The notes under the pieces are model-generated. The model was not told the DNA's origin and ran no database searches. It saw only the letters and a list, made by a program, of their open reading frames with translations. A stretch of DNA of 64,000 nt. It comes from Spirosoma sp. KCTC 42546 (lineage in GTDB: Bacteria; Bacteroidota; Bacteroidia; Cytophagales; Spirosomataceae). The first letter of the stretch is position 1; each line of letters starts with the position of its first letter. The stretch is from assembly GCF_006965485.1 (NCBI RefSeq), contig NZ_CP041360.1:3596001-3660000 (forward strand). The letters are read 5' to 3'. The translations under genes and the position numbers were made by a program. Positions 1 to 8,400 of the stretch are shown here, piece by piece.

Positions 1-858
1 CAGGTTGGCTAAGTCGTTGTTGCCCAACCACAGACTCTCCAGCCGACGATTTTGGCGAACGGAAGCGGGTACGTCTGTTAAGGAATTTCGTTGTAGGTTT
101 ATGGATTTTACGACCTTATTTCGAGTGAAAAACACACTATCTTCCTGAAGTCGGTTCGACATCAGATTAAGGCGTTTCAACTTAGGAAGAGCCGTTAAGC
201 GGGCGGGCAATGCCGTTAAGTAATTGTGCCCCAGGTTAATTTCTTCCACATTCGTAAACCGGTAAATAACCTCCGGTACTTGTTCGAGTTCAAGCCCGGA
301 AAAGGCAATTGTTTTCACGGTATCGGGGCGTGTTGTCTGACTGGCCGCAGCAAGCGTGCCAATAACACCCGGTCCTTTCGGGGTTGTTCGGGAGGCAGGA
401 CCGAGAATAAACAAGCCGCTACCCAACCGAAATGGCGACCAGACAAGCGTTGATGAAACCGGCAACGGATGCTGGTTCAGGTACTCCGTCAGCAGAGCGA
501 TCAACGTTTCCTCCTTCTCGGGTGCTAACCGTTTATTATTCCGCTGGTATTGATAAAGCAGCCAATCGGCATGGCCATCGGCTTTGAAAAATACTTCCGT
601 ATTCCAGATAATGGAGCTATCAGGTCGAAAGTTTCTCTTTTTTAGGAATCGCCGAAAATCGCTCCAGTAATCCTCTGTAAGTTTCTGGAAGGTCAGATCG
701 CGTAGAGTTGCCTGTTCGCGGGGGCCAACCGCAGGGGGGTAGTTTTTGCGGAGCGTTTTGTAATTGACCAAACTGTCGGTCATTGGACGAATCGTTACCT
801 GCGCCACTCCCGATAGCGCCATCAACCCAAATACGAACAACAATAGAGACCTTTTCAT
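1..858 (-). CDS. Exported leucine-rich-repeat protein, 3' end outside window
   Basis: The reading frame is open from an ATG at 858 to the window edge, giving the first 286 residues. It starts with a Sec-type signal peptide (MKRSLLLFVFGLMALSGVAQ). The middle has no recognised domain. From about residue 190 there are leucine-rich repeats of roughly 23 residues, with cores such as EEINLGHNYLTALP, KRLNLMSNRL, KSINLQRNSLTDVP and ESLWLGNNDL. LRR arrays usually make binding surfaces for other proteins, so an exported adhesion or recognition role is possible, but no partner is visible. The array is probably longer than seen here. The coding call is firm; the function is unknown. Confidence 0.85.
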   Translation of the reverse strand, partial: MKRSLLLFVFGLMALSGVAQVTIRPMTDSLVNYKTLRKNYPPAVGPREQATLRDLTFQKLTEDYWSDFRRFLKKRNFRPDSSIIWNTEVFFKADGHADWLLYQYQRNNKRLAPEKEETLIALLTEYLNQHPLPVSSTLVWSPFRLGSGLFILGPASRTTPKGPGVIGTLAAASQTTRPDTVKTIAFSGLELEQVPEVIYRFTNVEEINLGHNYLTALPARLTALPKLKRLNLMSNRLQEDSVFFTRNKVVKSINLQRNSLTDVPASVRQNRRLESLWLGNNDLANL

Positions 859-915
859 AGCACAACGTTATTTTTAGGTGAATAACGATATTTATAGTTA
901 AACTACCAAAAAAAG

Positions 916-1026
916 AACCGGGATTTATGTGATTTTACTGACTATCCTTGATTCTATGATTTTGCTTTCAACGAAAGCCGAAGGCTAAAATCAAGGTCAG
1001 TCAATAAAATCATATAAATCCCGGTT
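916..1026. repeat. Imperfect palindrome with GATT-rich arms
   Basis: Two arms of 38 bases (916-953 and 989-1026) are inverted copies with a few mismatches. They start AACCGGGATTTAT and carry GATT or GACT about every 8-10 bases. The element lies 4 bases beyond the stop codon of the M16 peptidase gene, so it may act as its terminator. It resembles the elements at 15873-16009, 32293-32381 and 34028-34128. Confidence 0.8.
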
Positions 1027-1030
1027 ACGA

Positions 1031-3886
1031 TTAGTTTTTCGCTCCGCCACTCACCGTCGAAGCGGGTTGCTTATCGGCGGCTTTCTTGGCGGCTTTGGCA
1101 AAATCACCGGCGCGAATGATTGAAATTTTGGCCGGATCGATGTGCTTTTTCATGGCCGCATTGATTTGCTCAGGCGTTACGCTTTCCAGTTTCTTCTCGA
1201 AATCGGCATCCCAGTTCATCGTGCGGTTCAGGTACAGGTAGTTATTGAGTGTTGTTGCTAAACCGGGGTCCTGCGCCCGACCTACCATCCGCGATTGTAA
1301 CAGACCCGAGCGGGCAGCTTTAAGCTCGTCGGCGGTAAATCCTTCTTTCACCACTTTCTCCATTTCCTCCCGGAAGGCTTTTTCCAGGCGTTCCGCGTTT
1401 TCGGGATTGTAGATAGCGTAGGTCATGAACATCCCCGTTTTATCCCAGGGGTTAGCCTGTAATTGCGAACCAACACCGTAGCTGATACCCTCTTTCTGAC
1501 GGATACGAACGGCCAGACGTGAATTCAGGAAGCCACCACCGAGCATATAGTTACCCAATACCAAAGCCGGATAATCAGGATCATCGTCGCGCAGGGGGAT
1601 GTTTACACCCGCAACCATAAAGGCGTTGGCCTTGTCGGGTGCTTCGAGGGATTGAGGTGTCGCCTTGATATCGTTGTAGGCTGATACTAACCGGCTGAAC
1701 GGTTTCTTGGCTTTCCAGGTGCCAAACTCATCGGTAATGACTTTCCGAACGGGCGTTTCCTCAAAATCACCGACAATAGACATGGTTGCGTTCTGAGCAC
1801 CATAAAAATCCTTATGGAACTGCTTTAGATCGTCGAGTTTGAGGGCTTTAACATCCGCAACATCTTCATCGGGTGTTGAGGTATACCGCACATCTTCTTT
1901 CGGATAGGGATTCATCTGGCGTTGGAAAGCCGTGAACGCAAGGCTTTGGGGCTCCGACCGTTGCGACTCAATCTGCGCCAGTTGTTCCTGCTTCAGTTTT
2001 TCGAACTCATTGGCATCAAACGCCGGATGTTTGAGCATGTCGCCCACAACGCGCAATACAGCTGGCAGGTTTTCCTTGTTCGTTTTGATGGTCACGTTCA
2101 CTTGATTGCCACCACCAAATACACCAACCTGTGCCTTGAGTTTATCGAACTCGTCTTTAATTTGCTGACGACTGCGGGTTGTCGTTCCCCGGTCGAGCAT
2201 CGAAGCCGTAAATACCGAGATAGCGCTCTTATTCATCAGGCTCTTCTGGTCACCGTAACGAATGGTCAGGCGAGCGTTTACTTCGTTGCCGCGGGTTGTT
2301 TTGGGTAACAAAGCCAACTCAATGCTATTAGGCTGCTCAATCCGGCGGGTACGGCCATCAATATTGGCAGGCGATGGGTCGAAGGCTTCACCACTGGCAA
2401 TCACAGCGCGACCTTTATAGTTTTTCACCAGAGATTCCATGCTGGGGGCTTCCGGCGTTTCAACGCGGTCGGGTGCGGCTTCAGGAATGAATTCGCCAAT
2501 GGTGCGGTTCGATGGTTTGAAATAGTATTTGGCTACCCGTTGCACATCAGCAGGGGTTACTTTTTCAAGGGCATCGCGGTAGAGAAAACCAAGCCGCCAG
2601 TCGCCGGTAGCAATGTACTCACTGAGGGTACGGCCTAAGCGTTCAACATCTTTAAAGCTCAGTTCAACATCTTTCAGCAGTTTTGCTTTGGCACGTTCAA
2701 CCTCATCTTTGGTCGGTGGTTTCACCGTTACTGAGTCAAGGGTGCCGAGCAAAGTAGCTTTAGCATCGTCCAGCGATTTTTCTTTTAATAACTCAGCTGC
2801 GAAATAAACATAGCCGGGATCTTTCGTCATGAACGAATAACCGTACTCCTGTGAGGCTTTTTTGGTTTCGATCAGCGATTTGTAAAGGCGTCCGCTTGGT
2901 TCATCGGTCAACAAATCGGTTAACACGTCCATTGCCGGGTAATCGGGGTGCGAGCTTGGCATGATATGATACAGTGCCGAAACAACTTTCGTGTCGCCCA
3001 CGCGCCGGAGCGTTACATTCCGTTCGCCATCCTGGATTGGCTCAACACTATAGGTTGGCTGTAACACCCGCGTTGGCCGTGGAATGCCAGCGAAGTATTC
3101 ATTGATCAGGGACAGTACTTTCGATTCATCGATTTTTCCGGCAACGACCAACACTGCATTGTCGGGCTGGTAGTATTTTTTGTAAAACTCCTGAAGGTTC
3201 TGGATGGGGACTTTTTCCAGATCGGAGCGGTTGCCAATGGTCGATTTGCCGTAGTTATGCCACAAATACGCCGACGAGACAACACGTTCATTCAGGACAT
3301 TTTGTGGGGAATTTTCGCGCATTTCGAACTCGTTCCGAACGACCGAAAACTCGGTTTCCAGGTCGCTTTTCTTGATGAAGCTATTGACCATCCGGTCGGC
3401 TTCCAGGTCGAGCGCCCACTTCAGGTTTTCATCCGTAGCGGCAAAGGTCTCGAAGTAGTTGGTACGGTCGAGCCAGGTTGATCCGTTAGGGCGTGCTCCG
3501 TGCGAGGTTAATTCCTGGGGAATGTTGGTGTGTTTGGTGGAGCCTTTAAACACCATGTGCTCCAGTAAGTGAGCCATACCCGTTTCACCCAGTCCTTCGT
3601 GTCTTGAACCCACCAGATAGGTGATATTGACGGTTACGGTTGGTTTCGATTGGTCCGGGAAGAGCAATACTTTAAGGCCGTTCTTGAGATTGTACTCCGT
3701 AATGCCTTCGACAGACGCGCCCTTGGTAATCCCTTCGGGTATAGTAACGGTTGCCGCCTTGTCCTGCGCAGGGGAGAACGTTAGACTCCCGACCAGCAAC
3801 GTAGCGGCTAGTGCGCTCGCTCGGGCAAAGCCAGGTCGGAACCCTCCAGTCGGGGACCATCCAGTCCGGGTAAGTTTATTTTGCAT
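1031..3886 (-). CDS. M16 family zinc metallopeptidase, two-domain, exported
   Basis: The 951-residue protein has the inverted zinc motif HLLEH at residues 106-110 and a downstream acidic segment (VVRNEFEM, about 182-189) that should supply the third ligand. An inactive-type second M16 half follows, which is the usual two-domain layout of pitrilysin/insulinase enzymes. A hydrophobic stretch near residues 23-40 ending in SPAQ suggests export, although the N-terminus before it is long. These enzymes degrade peptides in a closed chamber; the substrate cannot be told. The next gene upstream on the same strand is a collapsed copy of the ends of this gene. A GATT-rich palindrome follows the stop codon. 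Confidence 0.93.
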   Translation of the reverse strand: MQNKLTRTGWSPTGGFRPGFARASALAATLLVGSLTFSPAQDKAATVTIPEGITKGASVEGITEYNLKNGLKVLLFPDQSKPTVTVNITYLVGSRHEGLGETGMAHLLEHMVFKGSTKHTNIPQELTSHGARPNGSTWLDRTNYFETFAATDENLKWALDLEADRMVNSFIKKSDLETEFSVVRNEFEMRENSPQNVLNERVVSSAYLWHNYGKSTIGNRSDLEKVPIQNLQEFYKKYYQPDNAVLVVAGKIDESKVLSLINEYFAGIPRPTRVLQPTYSVEPIQDGERNVTLRRVGDTKVVSALYHIMPSSHPDYPAMDVLTDLLTDEPSGRLYKSLIETKKASQEYGYSFMTKDPGYVYFAAELLKEKSLDDAKATLLGTLDSVTVKPPTKDEVERAKAKLLKDVELSFKDVERLGRTLSEYIATGDWRLGFLYRDALEKVTPADVQRVAKYYFKPSNRTIGEFIPEAAPDRVETPEAPSMESLVKNYKGRAVIASGEAFDPSPANIDGRTRRIEQPNSIELALLPKTTRGNEVNARLTIRYGDQKSLMNKSAISVFTASMLDRGTTTRSRQQIKDEFDKLKAQVGVFGGGNQVNVTIKTNKENLPAVLRVVGDMLKHPAFDANEFEKLKQEQLAQIESQRSEPQSLAFTAFQRQMNPYPKEDVRYTSTPDEDVADVKALKLDDLKQFHKDFYGAQNATMSIVGDFEETPVRKVITDEFGTWKAKKPFSRLVSAYNDIKATPQSLEAPDKANAFMVAGVNIPLRDDDPDYPALVLGNYMLGGGFLNSRLAVRIRQKEGISYGVGSQLQANPWDKTGMFMTYAIYNPENAERLEKAFREEMEKVVKEGFTADELKAARSGLLQSRMVGRAQDPGLATTLNNYLYLNRTMNWDADFEKKLESVTPEQINAAMKKHIDPAKISIIRAGDFAKAAKKAADKQPASTVSGGAKN

Positions 3887-3986
3887 AAGAAACAGTTAGT
3901 TGGGGTACTGAAAAAACTAATCTTGTATAGATAAGAATAAAAAAAAATGCAATCAAGAGGTTTTATAGGGATTTGCCAAAAAACAG

Positions 3987-4016
3987 GATGAGCGGTCGTA
4001 TGAATAACCGCTCATC
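3987..4016 (-). terminator. Hairpin after the M16 remnant
   Basis: Perfect 10-base arms GATGAGCGGT and ACCGCTCATC are separated by 10 bases and lie just past the stop codon of the remnant at 4021. The far side is A/T-rich, but there is no clean T-run. Confidence 0.5.
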
Positions 4017-4020
4017 AACT

Positions 4021-4230
4021 TTAGTTTTTGGTGCCACTGCTTTTAAGCTGGTACTCCGTGATACCTTCGACGGATGCGACTTTGGTGATGCGTTCGGGTA
4101 AGGCAACCCCTGTTGGAGTCCTTTGTGCGGAACTAAGGGAGCTGTTACCAACGAGCAACAGAGCGGCCAGCGCAACCATGCGGTGCCAACTGGCCTGAAT
4201 CCCTGTGATAGGGAAAAGGGGCATGTGCAT
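4021..4230 (-). pseudogene. Internally deleted remnant of an M16 peptidase gene
   Basis: This 69-codon frame keeps a signal peptide-like start (LAALLLVGNSSLSSAQ) followed by PERITKVASVEGITEYQLK. That is clearly homologous to PEGITKGASVEGITEYNLK near the N-terminus of the adjacent 951-residue M16 peptidase. It then jumps to SSGTKN and a stop, resembling the SGGAKN end of the same protein. About 880 residues, including both peptidase domains, are missing. The simplest reading is a tandem duplicate that lost its middle. The frame also extends upstream to an ATG at 4281; the start at 4230 places the hydrophobic segment more normally. Whether the leftover secreted peptide is made is unknown. Confidence 0.7.
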
Positions 4231-4352
4231 AACTATACGGTTAGATAGGGTAAGGTGAACTAGGCGTATAGTTACTGACAAATCAGAGTAATGTCAACGT
4301 TTCCATGGGATAGATTAACAAAAATTAAGATATGCACTAGTACCCAGTTCGT

Positions 4353-5141
4353 TCACCCCTCAATCCAGTGCCGGAAAGCACCCGATTTCTCCTTACTGAC
4401 GACTAGTTCAAGCTTGTCGTTCGGATTTTTAAGGACGACAATGAGTTTCTGACTTTCATGCGGTCTGTATCCCGATACGGCATCGAGACTGACTAAACAC
4501 TGGCGATTGGCTCGAAAGAAACGGGCTGGATCAACCAATTCCTCTAATTCATCGAGCGTTTTGTAATCGGTGATTAGCTTTTTGCCTTCGTTTGTAAGCA
4601 GGTAAATCAGCTCGTTTCGCAGGAAGTAGGCTACCTGTTCCTGGGGCACCGAAATGATTTGACGGAGGTGATGTCCTGAAAATCGGCGTTTGTAGTGGTT
4701 GACAGGCGATTGTTCGGTAAGCTGACTCAGGAAATGCCTGAACTGATCATCAAAGCCAACAATCCCATTTGCCGACCAGCGATGGAATTTGGTTAGAGCT
4801 GCTTTAAGTTCTTCTGGATCAATGGGCTTAAGCAGGTAATCGAGGCTGTTGAGCTTGAACGCCCGAATAGCATATTCGTCGTAGGCCGTAGTGAAAATGA
4901 TGGGAATATTCAGATTGATCTGCCGAAAAGCCTCAAAGCTTACACCATCCGAAAGCTGAATATCCGAAATGACGAGGTCGGGAAAGGGCTTACCTGATGA
5001 ACGAATAGTAGTGAAATAATCACAAATCCCCTGTACGCTAGCCAGCGGGCCCTCGATAGTAGCGCCTGGTTCCAACTGCCGAACTAACTTCAGGAGTTGC
5101 CGGGCAATAAGCGGTTCATCTTCAATGAGGAGAATGGTCAT
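4353..5141 (-). CDS. LytTR-type response regulator
   Basis: The 262-residue protein has an N-terminal receiver domain with the acidic pocket (IEDE), phospho-acceptor Asp60 in DLVISDIQL and the conserved Lys in YLLKPI. A C-terminal LytTR DNA-binding domain covers about residues 155-260 (for example FFRANRQCLV). It is the last gene of the efflux operon and follows its LytS-type kinase after a gap of 109 bases that is nearly filled by a palindrome. The pair is expected to sense an envelope or membrane signal and to control transcription, possibly of the upstream ABC exporter. The family and pairing are clear; signal and target genes are inferred. Confidence 0.93.
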   Translation of the reverse strand: MTILLIEDEPLIARQLLKLVRQLEPGATIEGPLASVQGICDYFTTIRSSGKPFPDLVISDIQLSDGVSFEAFRQINLNIPIIFTTAYDEYAIRAFKLNSLDYLLKPIDPEELKAALTKFHRWSANGIVGFDDQFRHFLSQLTEQSPVNHYKRRFSGHHLRQIISVPQEQVAYFLRNELIYLLTNEGKKLITDYKTLDELEELVDPARFFRANRQCLVSLDAVSGYRPHESQKLIVVLKNPNDKLELVVSKEKSGAFRHWIEG

Positions 5142-5143
5142 AC

Positions 5144-5248
5144 AGGTTTACGGTTTACAGTATTTGGTTTACGGTATTCGGTTTACGGTGGGCTGGCGCG
5201 TCAGCCTTTTGTTGCGTCAGCCCACCGTAAACCGAATACTGTAAACCT
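5144..5248. repeat. Palindrome filling the gap between kinase and regulator genes
   Basis: The core pairs GTATTCGGTTTACGGTGGGC with an almost exact inverted copy at 5224-5246. Extra degenerate copies of GGTTTACGG lie on the left side. The centre contains GGCTGGCGCGTCAGCC. It starts 2 bases from the regulator start codon and ends 2 bases from the kinase stop codon. Related words occur at 9514, 17941 and 56521. Confidence 0.8.
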
Positions 5249-5250
5249 AT

Positions 5251-6276
5251 TTATTGTACAGACAGTAAGGGGATTCGTACCCCAAAAATGCCTTCCTTTT
5301 CATCAACCTCAACCGGGTTTGGCCCCAGATAACTGTACAAGAGTTTCAGATTTTCCAGCCCCTGTCCATTAGACGTACCTACCTGCCGTTTTTGCTGAAT
5401 CGGGTTCGATACCTCAATATAGCCATCGTGCGTGCTGATTGTAACCGTTAACGGGCGGGCCTCATTCACGACGTTATGCTTTATGGCATTCTCGATTAAA
5501 ATTTGTAGTGTAACTGGTACAATTTGCTGACCCAGAGCGGCTTCCTCCATGTTGCAATTGACAATAAACGCACCATCGAAACGGGTGTGCAGCAGGGAAA
5601 TGTAATTTTTGATGAACGCCAGTTCAGTTTCGAGCGGCACTAACGCCTTGTCTTTATGTTGCAGTACATACCGAAAGACTTTCGATAGTTGCTGCAAAAA
5701 TTGACGTGCCAGTACCGGGTTATCATCGATCAGGCTATCCAGCGACGACAGGCTATTAAACAGAAAATGCGGGCTGATCTGGTTTTTCAGGCTGTCCAGT
5801 TGTACCTGCACTTTTTCCTTTTCCAGTTGCGCTGTCCGTACCGCATTTTCCTGCCAGCGTTTCAGCAAATGGTTGGCCATAAACCCTAAACAGATAACTG
5901 TATTGACCAGAAAGATCATCATCCCGACAATGATAAATGTAAACTTATTCATCTGGGATAAAACTGGCGGGAAGAAGCGAGTCGAAATAAAATAGCCAGC
6001 TATTACAGAGATCGTCTTCACAATCGTCCAGCCACCTAACACCTGAACCACAATGCGCCAGCGGGTATTGGTCTCAAAGGGTAAGCGCTTATTTAGCCAC
6101 TCATTGAACAGAAAATGAAAGGACCAAACCAGGTTTAGCATGATAAACGACACCACAAACAGTACTGCCTGAAGCTGCCAGGTAATAGTCGGAACTAGCC
6201 ATTGCCGAACAACAAGGCCTCCTAAGGCAACCCATAGGAGCAGGGCTTCGACGTATTTGTTAAACTTTATTTTCAT
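5251..6276 (-). CDS. LytS/YehU-type sensor histidine kinase
   Basis: The 341-residue membrane kinase has about four hydrophobic segments in residues 8-135 and a short coiled linker (about 140-165). The His_kinase domain follows, with His170 in NQISPHFLFNSL. An HATPase_c domain has an N-box (ILIENAIKHNV) and a late glycine motif (NGQGLENL). No periplasmic sensor domain is visible, so the signal may be detected within the membrane. Its start overlaps the end of the ATPase gene by 17 bases, implying translational coupling. It should phosphorylate the LytTR regulator encoded directly downstream. Confidence 0.94.
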   Translation of the reverse strand: MKIKFNKYVEALLLWVALGGLVVRQWLVPTITWQLQAVLFVVSFIMLNLVWSFHFLFNEWLNKRLPFETNTRWRIVVQVLGGWTIVKTISVIAGYFISTRFFPPVLSQMNKFTFIIVGMMIFLVNTVICLGFMANHLLKRWQENAVRTAQLEKEKVQVQLDSLKNQISPHFLFNSLSSLDSLIDDNPVLARQFLQQLSKVFRYVLQHKDKALVPLETELAFIKNYISLLHTRFDGAFIVNCNMEEAALGQQIVPVTLQILIENAIKHNVVNEARPLTVTISTHDGYIEVSNPIQQKRQVGTSNGQGLENLKLLYSYLGPNPVEVDEKEGIFGVRIPLLSVQ

Positions 6277-6949
6277 GGCTGGAAATAATCATGCCGTCCG
6301 ACATTTCGATAACGCGGTCGGTACCGGCGGCAAAATCGGGGTCGTGGGTAACGGCAATAATGGTTTGGCCTTTTCCGGCAAGATCACGAAAAATTTCGAA
6401 GACGTTCTCGGTATTGGCCCGATCTAAATTTCCCGTTGGTTCATCGCCCATGATGATGGTTGGATCGTTGATGAGGGCGCGGGCAATGGCCACCCGTTGC
6501 TGTTGCCCTCCCGATAATTTACTGGCGGGTTTTCGGGCAAAATCGGCCATGCCGATGATCCGAAGTTTTTCCATCGCCCGTTCTTCCACTTCTTTTTCGG
6601 GATACTTCCCAAGTTTCAAACCTGGTAGCATCACATTCTGCAAGGCTGAGAATTCGGGTAGTAAAAAGTGAAATTGAAACACAAAACCCAGATGCTCATT
6701 TCGAAAGCGCGCCAGATAATCCTGACTGCGACCGGTTAGTTTCGTGCCCGCCATCTCAATCTGCCCTTCATACTCGGTATCCATCGTCGACAGCAAGTAC
6801 AGCAACGTGGATTTTCCGCAACCCGACTTGCCGACGATAGACAGAAATTCGCCTTTCTGCACATCGAACGTAATATCCGTCAACACCTGAAATTTCTCTG
6901 GGTCGTAGAAGTACTTGTTAAGGTGCTGGGAGGAAAGGACAGGGTTCAT
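6260..6949 (-). CDS. ABC transporter ATP-binding protein (LolD/MacB class)
   Basis: The 229-residue ATPase has Walker A GKSGCGKST, signature LSGGQQQR, Walker B IIMGDEPTGNLD and the switch His in AVTHDPD. It belongs to the MacB/LolD/FtsE class that works with four-helix FtsX-type permeases. I chose the ATG at 6949 (MNPVLSSQHL). An in-frame ATG at 7012 would place the start inside the palindrome that fills the upstream gap and add residues not expected in the family. Its partner is the permease encoded just upstream. The 3' end overlaps the kinase gene by 17 bases. Confidence 0.94.
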   Translation of the reverse strand: MNPVLSSQHLNKYFYDPEKFQVLTDITFDVQKGEFLSIVGKSGCGKSTLLYLLSTMDTEYEGQIEMAGTKLTGRSQDYLARFRNEHLGFVFQFHFLLPEFSALQNVMLPGLKLGKYPEKEVEERAMEKLRIIGMADFARKPASKLSGGQQQRVAIARALINDPTIIMGDEPTGNLDRANTENVFEIFRDLAGKGQTIIAVTHDPDFAAGTDRVIEMSDGMIISSHENKV

Positions 6950-6954
6950 AAATG

Positions 6955-7038
6955 TATGATGTATAATGTAGGATGTATAATGTGGAGTCGATGAGGTAGC
7001 GTTATACCGCAATACATCATATATCCTATATCATACAT
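6955..7038. repeat. Imperfect palindrome made of ATGTATAATG-like words
   Basis: The left side reads as repeated variants of ATGTATGATGTATAATGTAGG. The right side is a degenerate inverted copy (for example ATACATCATATATCCTATAT). It occupies nearly the whole gap between the permease stop codon and the ATPase start codon. Confidence 0.7.
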
Positions 7039-7044
7039 CAGTAT

Positions 7045-8295
7045 TTATCCTCTCAAAATAGCCACTGGATCTACCTGGGCAGCTTTTCGGGAGGGGAAAA
7101 AGCCTGCCAGAATGGTGGTGATTACACCAAACAGAAGGCCCATAATGTAATACTTGGCGGCAAAAATGACCGGGAAGGTTTTAAGGCTCAGAAAGTCGCC
7201 CGCGTCGAATGGGGTGATGGACAGCAGGTAACTCAAACCGAAGCCTATACCTAAGCCCAATAACCCGCCTGTGAAACCGATAAATACGGCTTGCAGCAGG
7301 AAGATCGCAATGATGTCGCGGGCATCGAAACCTGTTGCTTTCAAGATGGCGATGTCCTTGATTTTGTTGATCACGGTCATATTCATGATGTTGTAAATCC
7401 CGAATCCGGCTACCACCAGCAGGGTAATCGACACCACATAGGTGAGCATATTTCGGATTTTTTCGCCCGCCAGAATAGCCGTATTGGCCGTGGCCCAGTC
7501 TTCGGTATAATAGCCGTACATCGCCCGGAGCTTCTTCCCGAACGGAATGGCCTGCAACGGGTCAACCATTTTGATATGGATATCCGTAATGTAACTCGGG
7601 TCTTTCTGAAGCATTTCCTGAACGGTCGAGAGGTTGCCGTAGCTCTTAGTATTATCCACCGTTCCAACCCCAAATCCGAACGTGCCCACGACCCGAAGCA
7701 CCCGAATGCCACCTTTGGGCGTAGTTACCGTCACTTTATCGCCCACCCGAACGTTGAGCTTTCGGGCGAGAACGTTGCCCATAATCAGGCCGTCGGGGTT
7801 GGTTTTTAACGTACTCAGACTGCCCGATTTTAGGCGGGTGTTTAGTTTGTAAAGTCGGTTTTCCCGGTCAATATCCACCCCCGAAATCGTTCCCGACAGC
7901 TGAATAGGGCCGTTGTTGTAGAATGCCTGCGTAGCTACTTGTGGCGATACGCCGAGTACGCCCGGCTCCCGCTCAATTCGTTCGGCAATGGCCATTCCGT
8001 TTTTGATCCGCGCCTGTTCGTCTTTGGGTTTCTGATGATAGATGACATTGAAGTTGCCGGGGTTGAGTTGCTCGATCAGGCCCGGTCGCTGCGTGTTCAC
8101 TTCATTGTATAGCCGAATGTGTGGACTGGCATCCAGGGCCGAATCTTCCAGAAACTGATTCACGCCCTGCATAAACGAGATCATGGTAATGAACATGGCA
8201 ATCCCAAACGTTACGCCAAGCATGGCAACGAGCGTCTGGCGTTTCTTGGCCAGCAAGTGCGTCTGGGCAATCTGGGAAGCGATATGAAGGTTCAT
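7045..8295 (-). CDS. MacB/FtsX-like ABC transporter permease
   Basis: The 416-residue protein has one N-terminal transmembrane helix (about 20-42), a large periplasmic MacB_PCD domain (about 45-265) and three C-terminal helices of the FtsX domain. This is the standard topology of MacB-type permeases, which do not move substrate through the membrane but pump it across the envelope with a fusion protein and TolC. All partners are encoded beside it: ATPase downstream, fusion protein and TolC upstream. The substrate could be a drug, lipid or peptide and cannot be told from sequence. It begins MNLHIASQIAQTHLLAKKRQ. Confidence 0.92.
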   Translation of the reverse strand: MNLHIASQIAQTHLLAKKRQTLVAMLGVTFGIAMFITMISFMQGVNQFLEDSALDASPHIRLYNEVNTQRPGLIEQLNPGNFNVIYHQKPKDEQARIKNGMAIAERIEREPGVLGVSPQVATQAFYNNGPIQLSGTISGVDIDRENRLYKLNTRLKSGSLSTLKTNPDGLIMGNVLARKLNVRVGDKVTVTTPKGGIRVLRVVGTFGFGVGTVDNTKSYGNLSTVQEMLQKDPSYITDIHIKMVDPLQAIPFGKKLRAMYGYYTEDWATANTAILAGEKIRNMLTYVVSITLLVVAGFGIYNIMNMTVINKIKDIAILKATGFDARDIIAIFLLQAVFIGFTGGLLGLGIGFGLSYLLSITPFDAGDFLSLKTFPVIFAAKYYIMGLLFGVITTILAGFFPSRKAAQVDPVAILRG

Positions 8296-8303
8296 AAATT
8301 TTC

Positions 8304-8397
8304 TTAAACACAGAGATAACGGAGGTTCACGGAGACAACGGAGATAGAAAAGAGCTTCTGTGTGCTCTGTATTTTCCTCCGTTTTCTCTGTGTTTAA
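8304..8397. repeat. Palindrome with ACGGAG/CTCTGTG words
   Basis: The outer arms TTAAACACAGAGATAACGGA and their inverted copy ending CTCTGTGTTTAA pair over 22 bases with one mismatch. The interior holds further ACGGAG copies on the left and CTGTGTG/CTCTGT copies on the right. It spans nearly the whole gap between the permease start codon and the fusion-protein stop codon. Confidence 0.8.
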
Positions 8398-8400
8398 ACC

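Noticed and set aside
620..865. 81-codon minus-strand frame
   Set aside because: It is a shifted reading of the leucine-rich-repeat gene, whose frame is open to the window edge.
5144..5248. Simple rho-independent terminator between kinase and regulator
   Set aside because: No T-run follows, and termination here would separate a kinase from its regulator in one operon.
6955..7012. Longer ATPase start at 7012
   Set aside because: It would translate palindrome sequence; the ATG at 6949 matches the usual family start.
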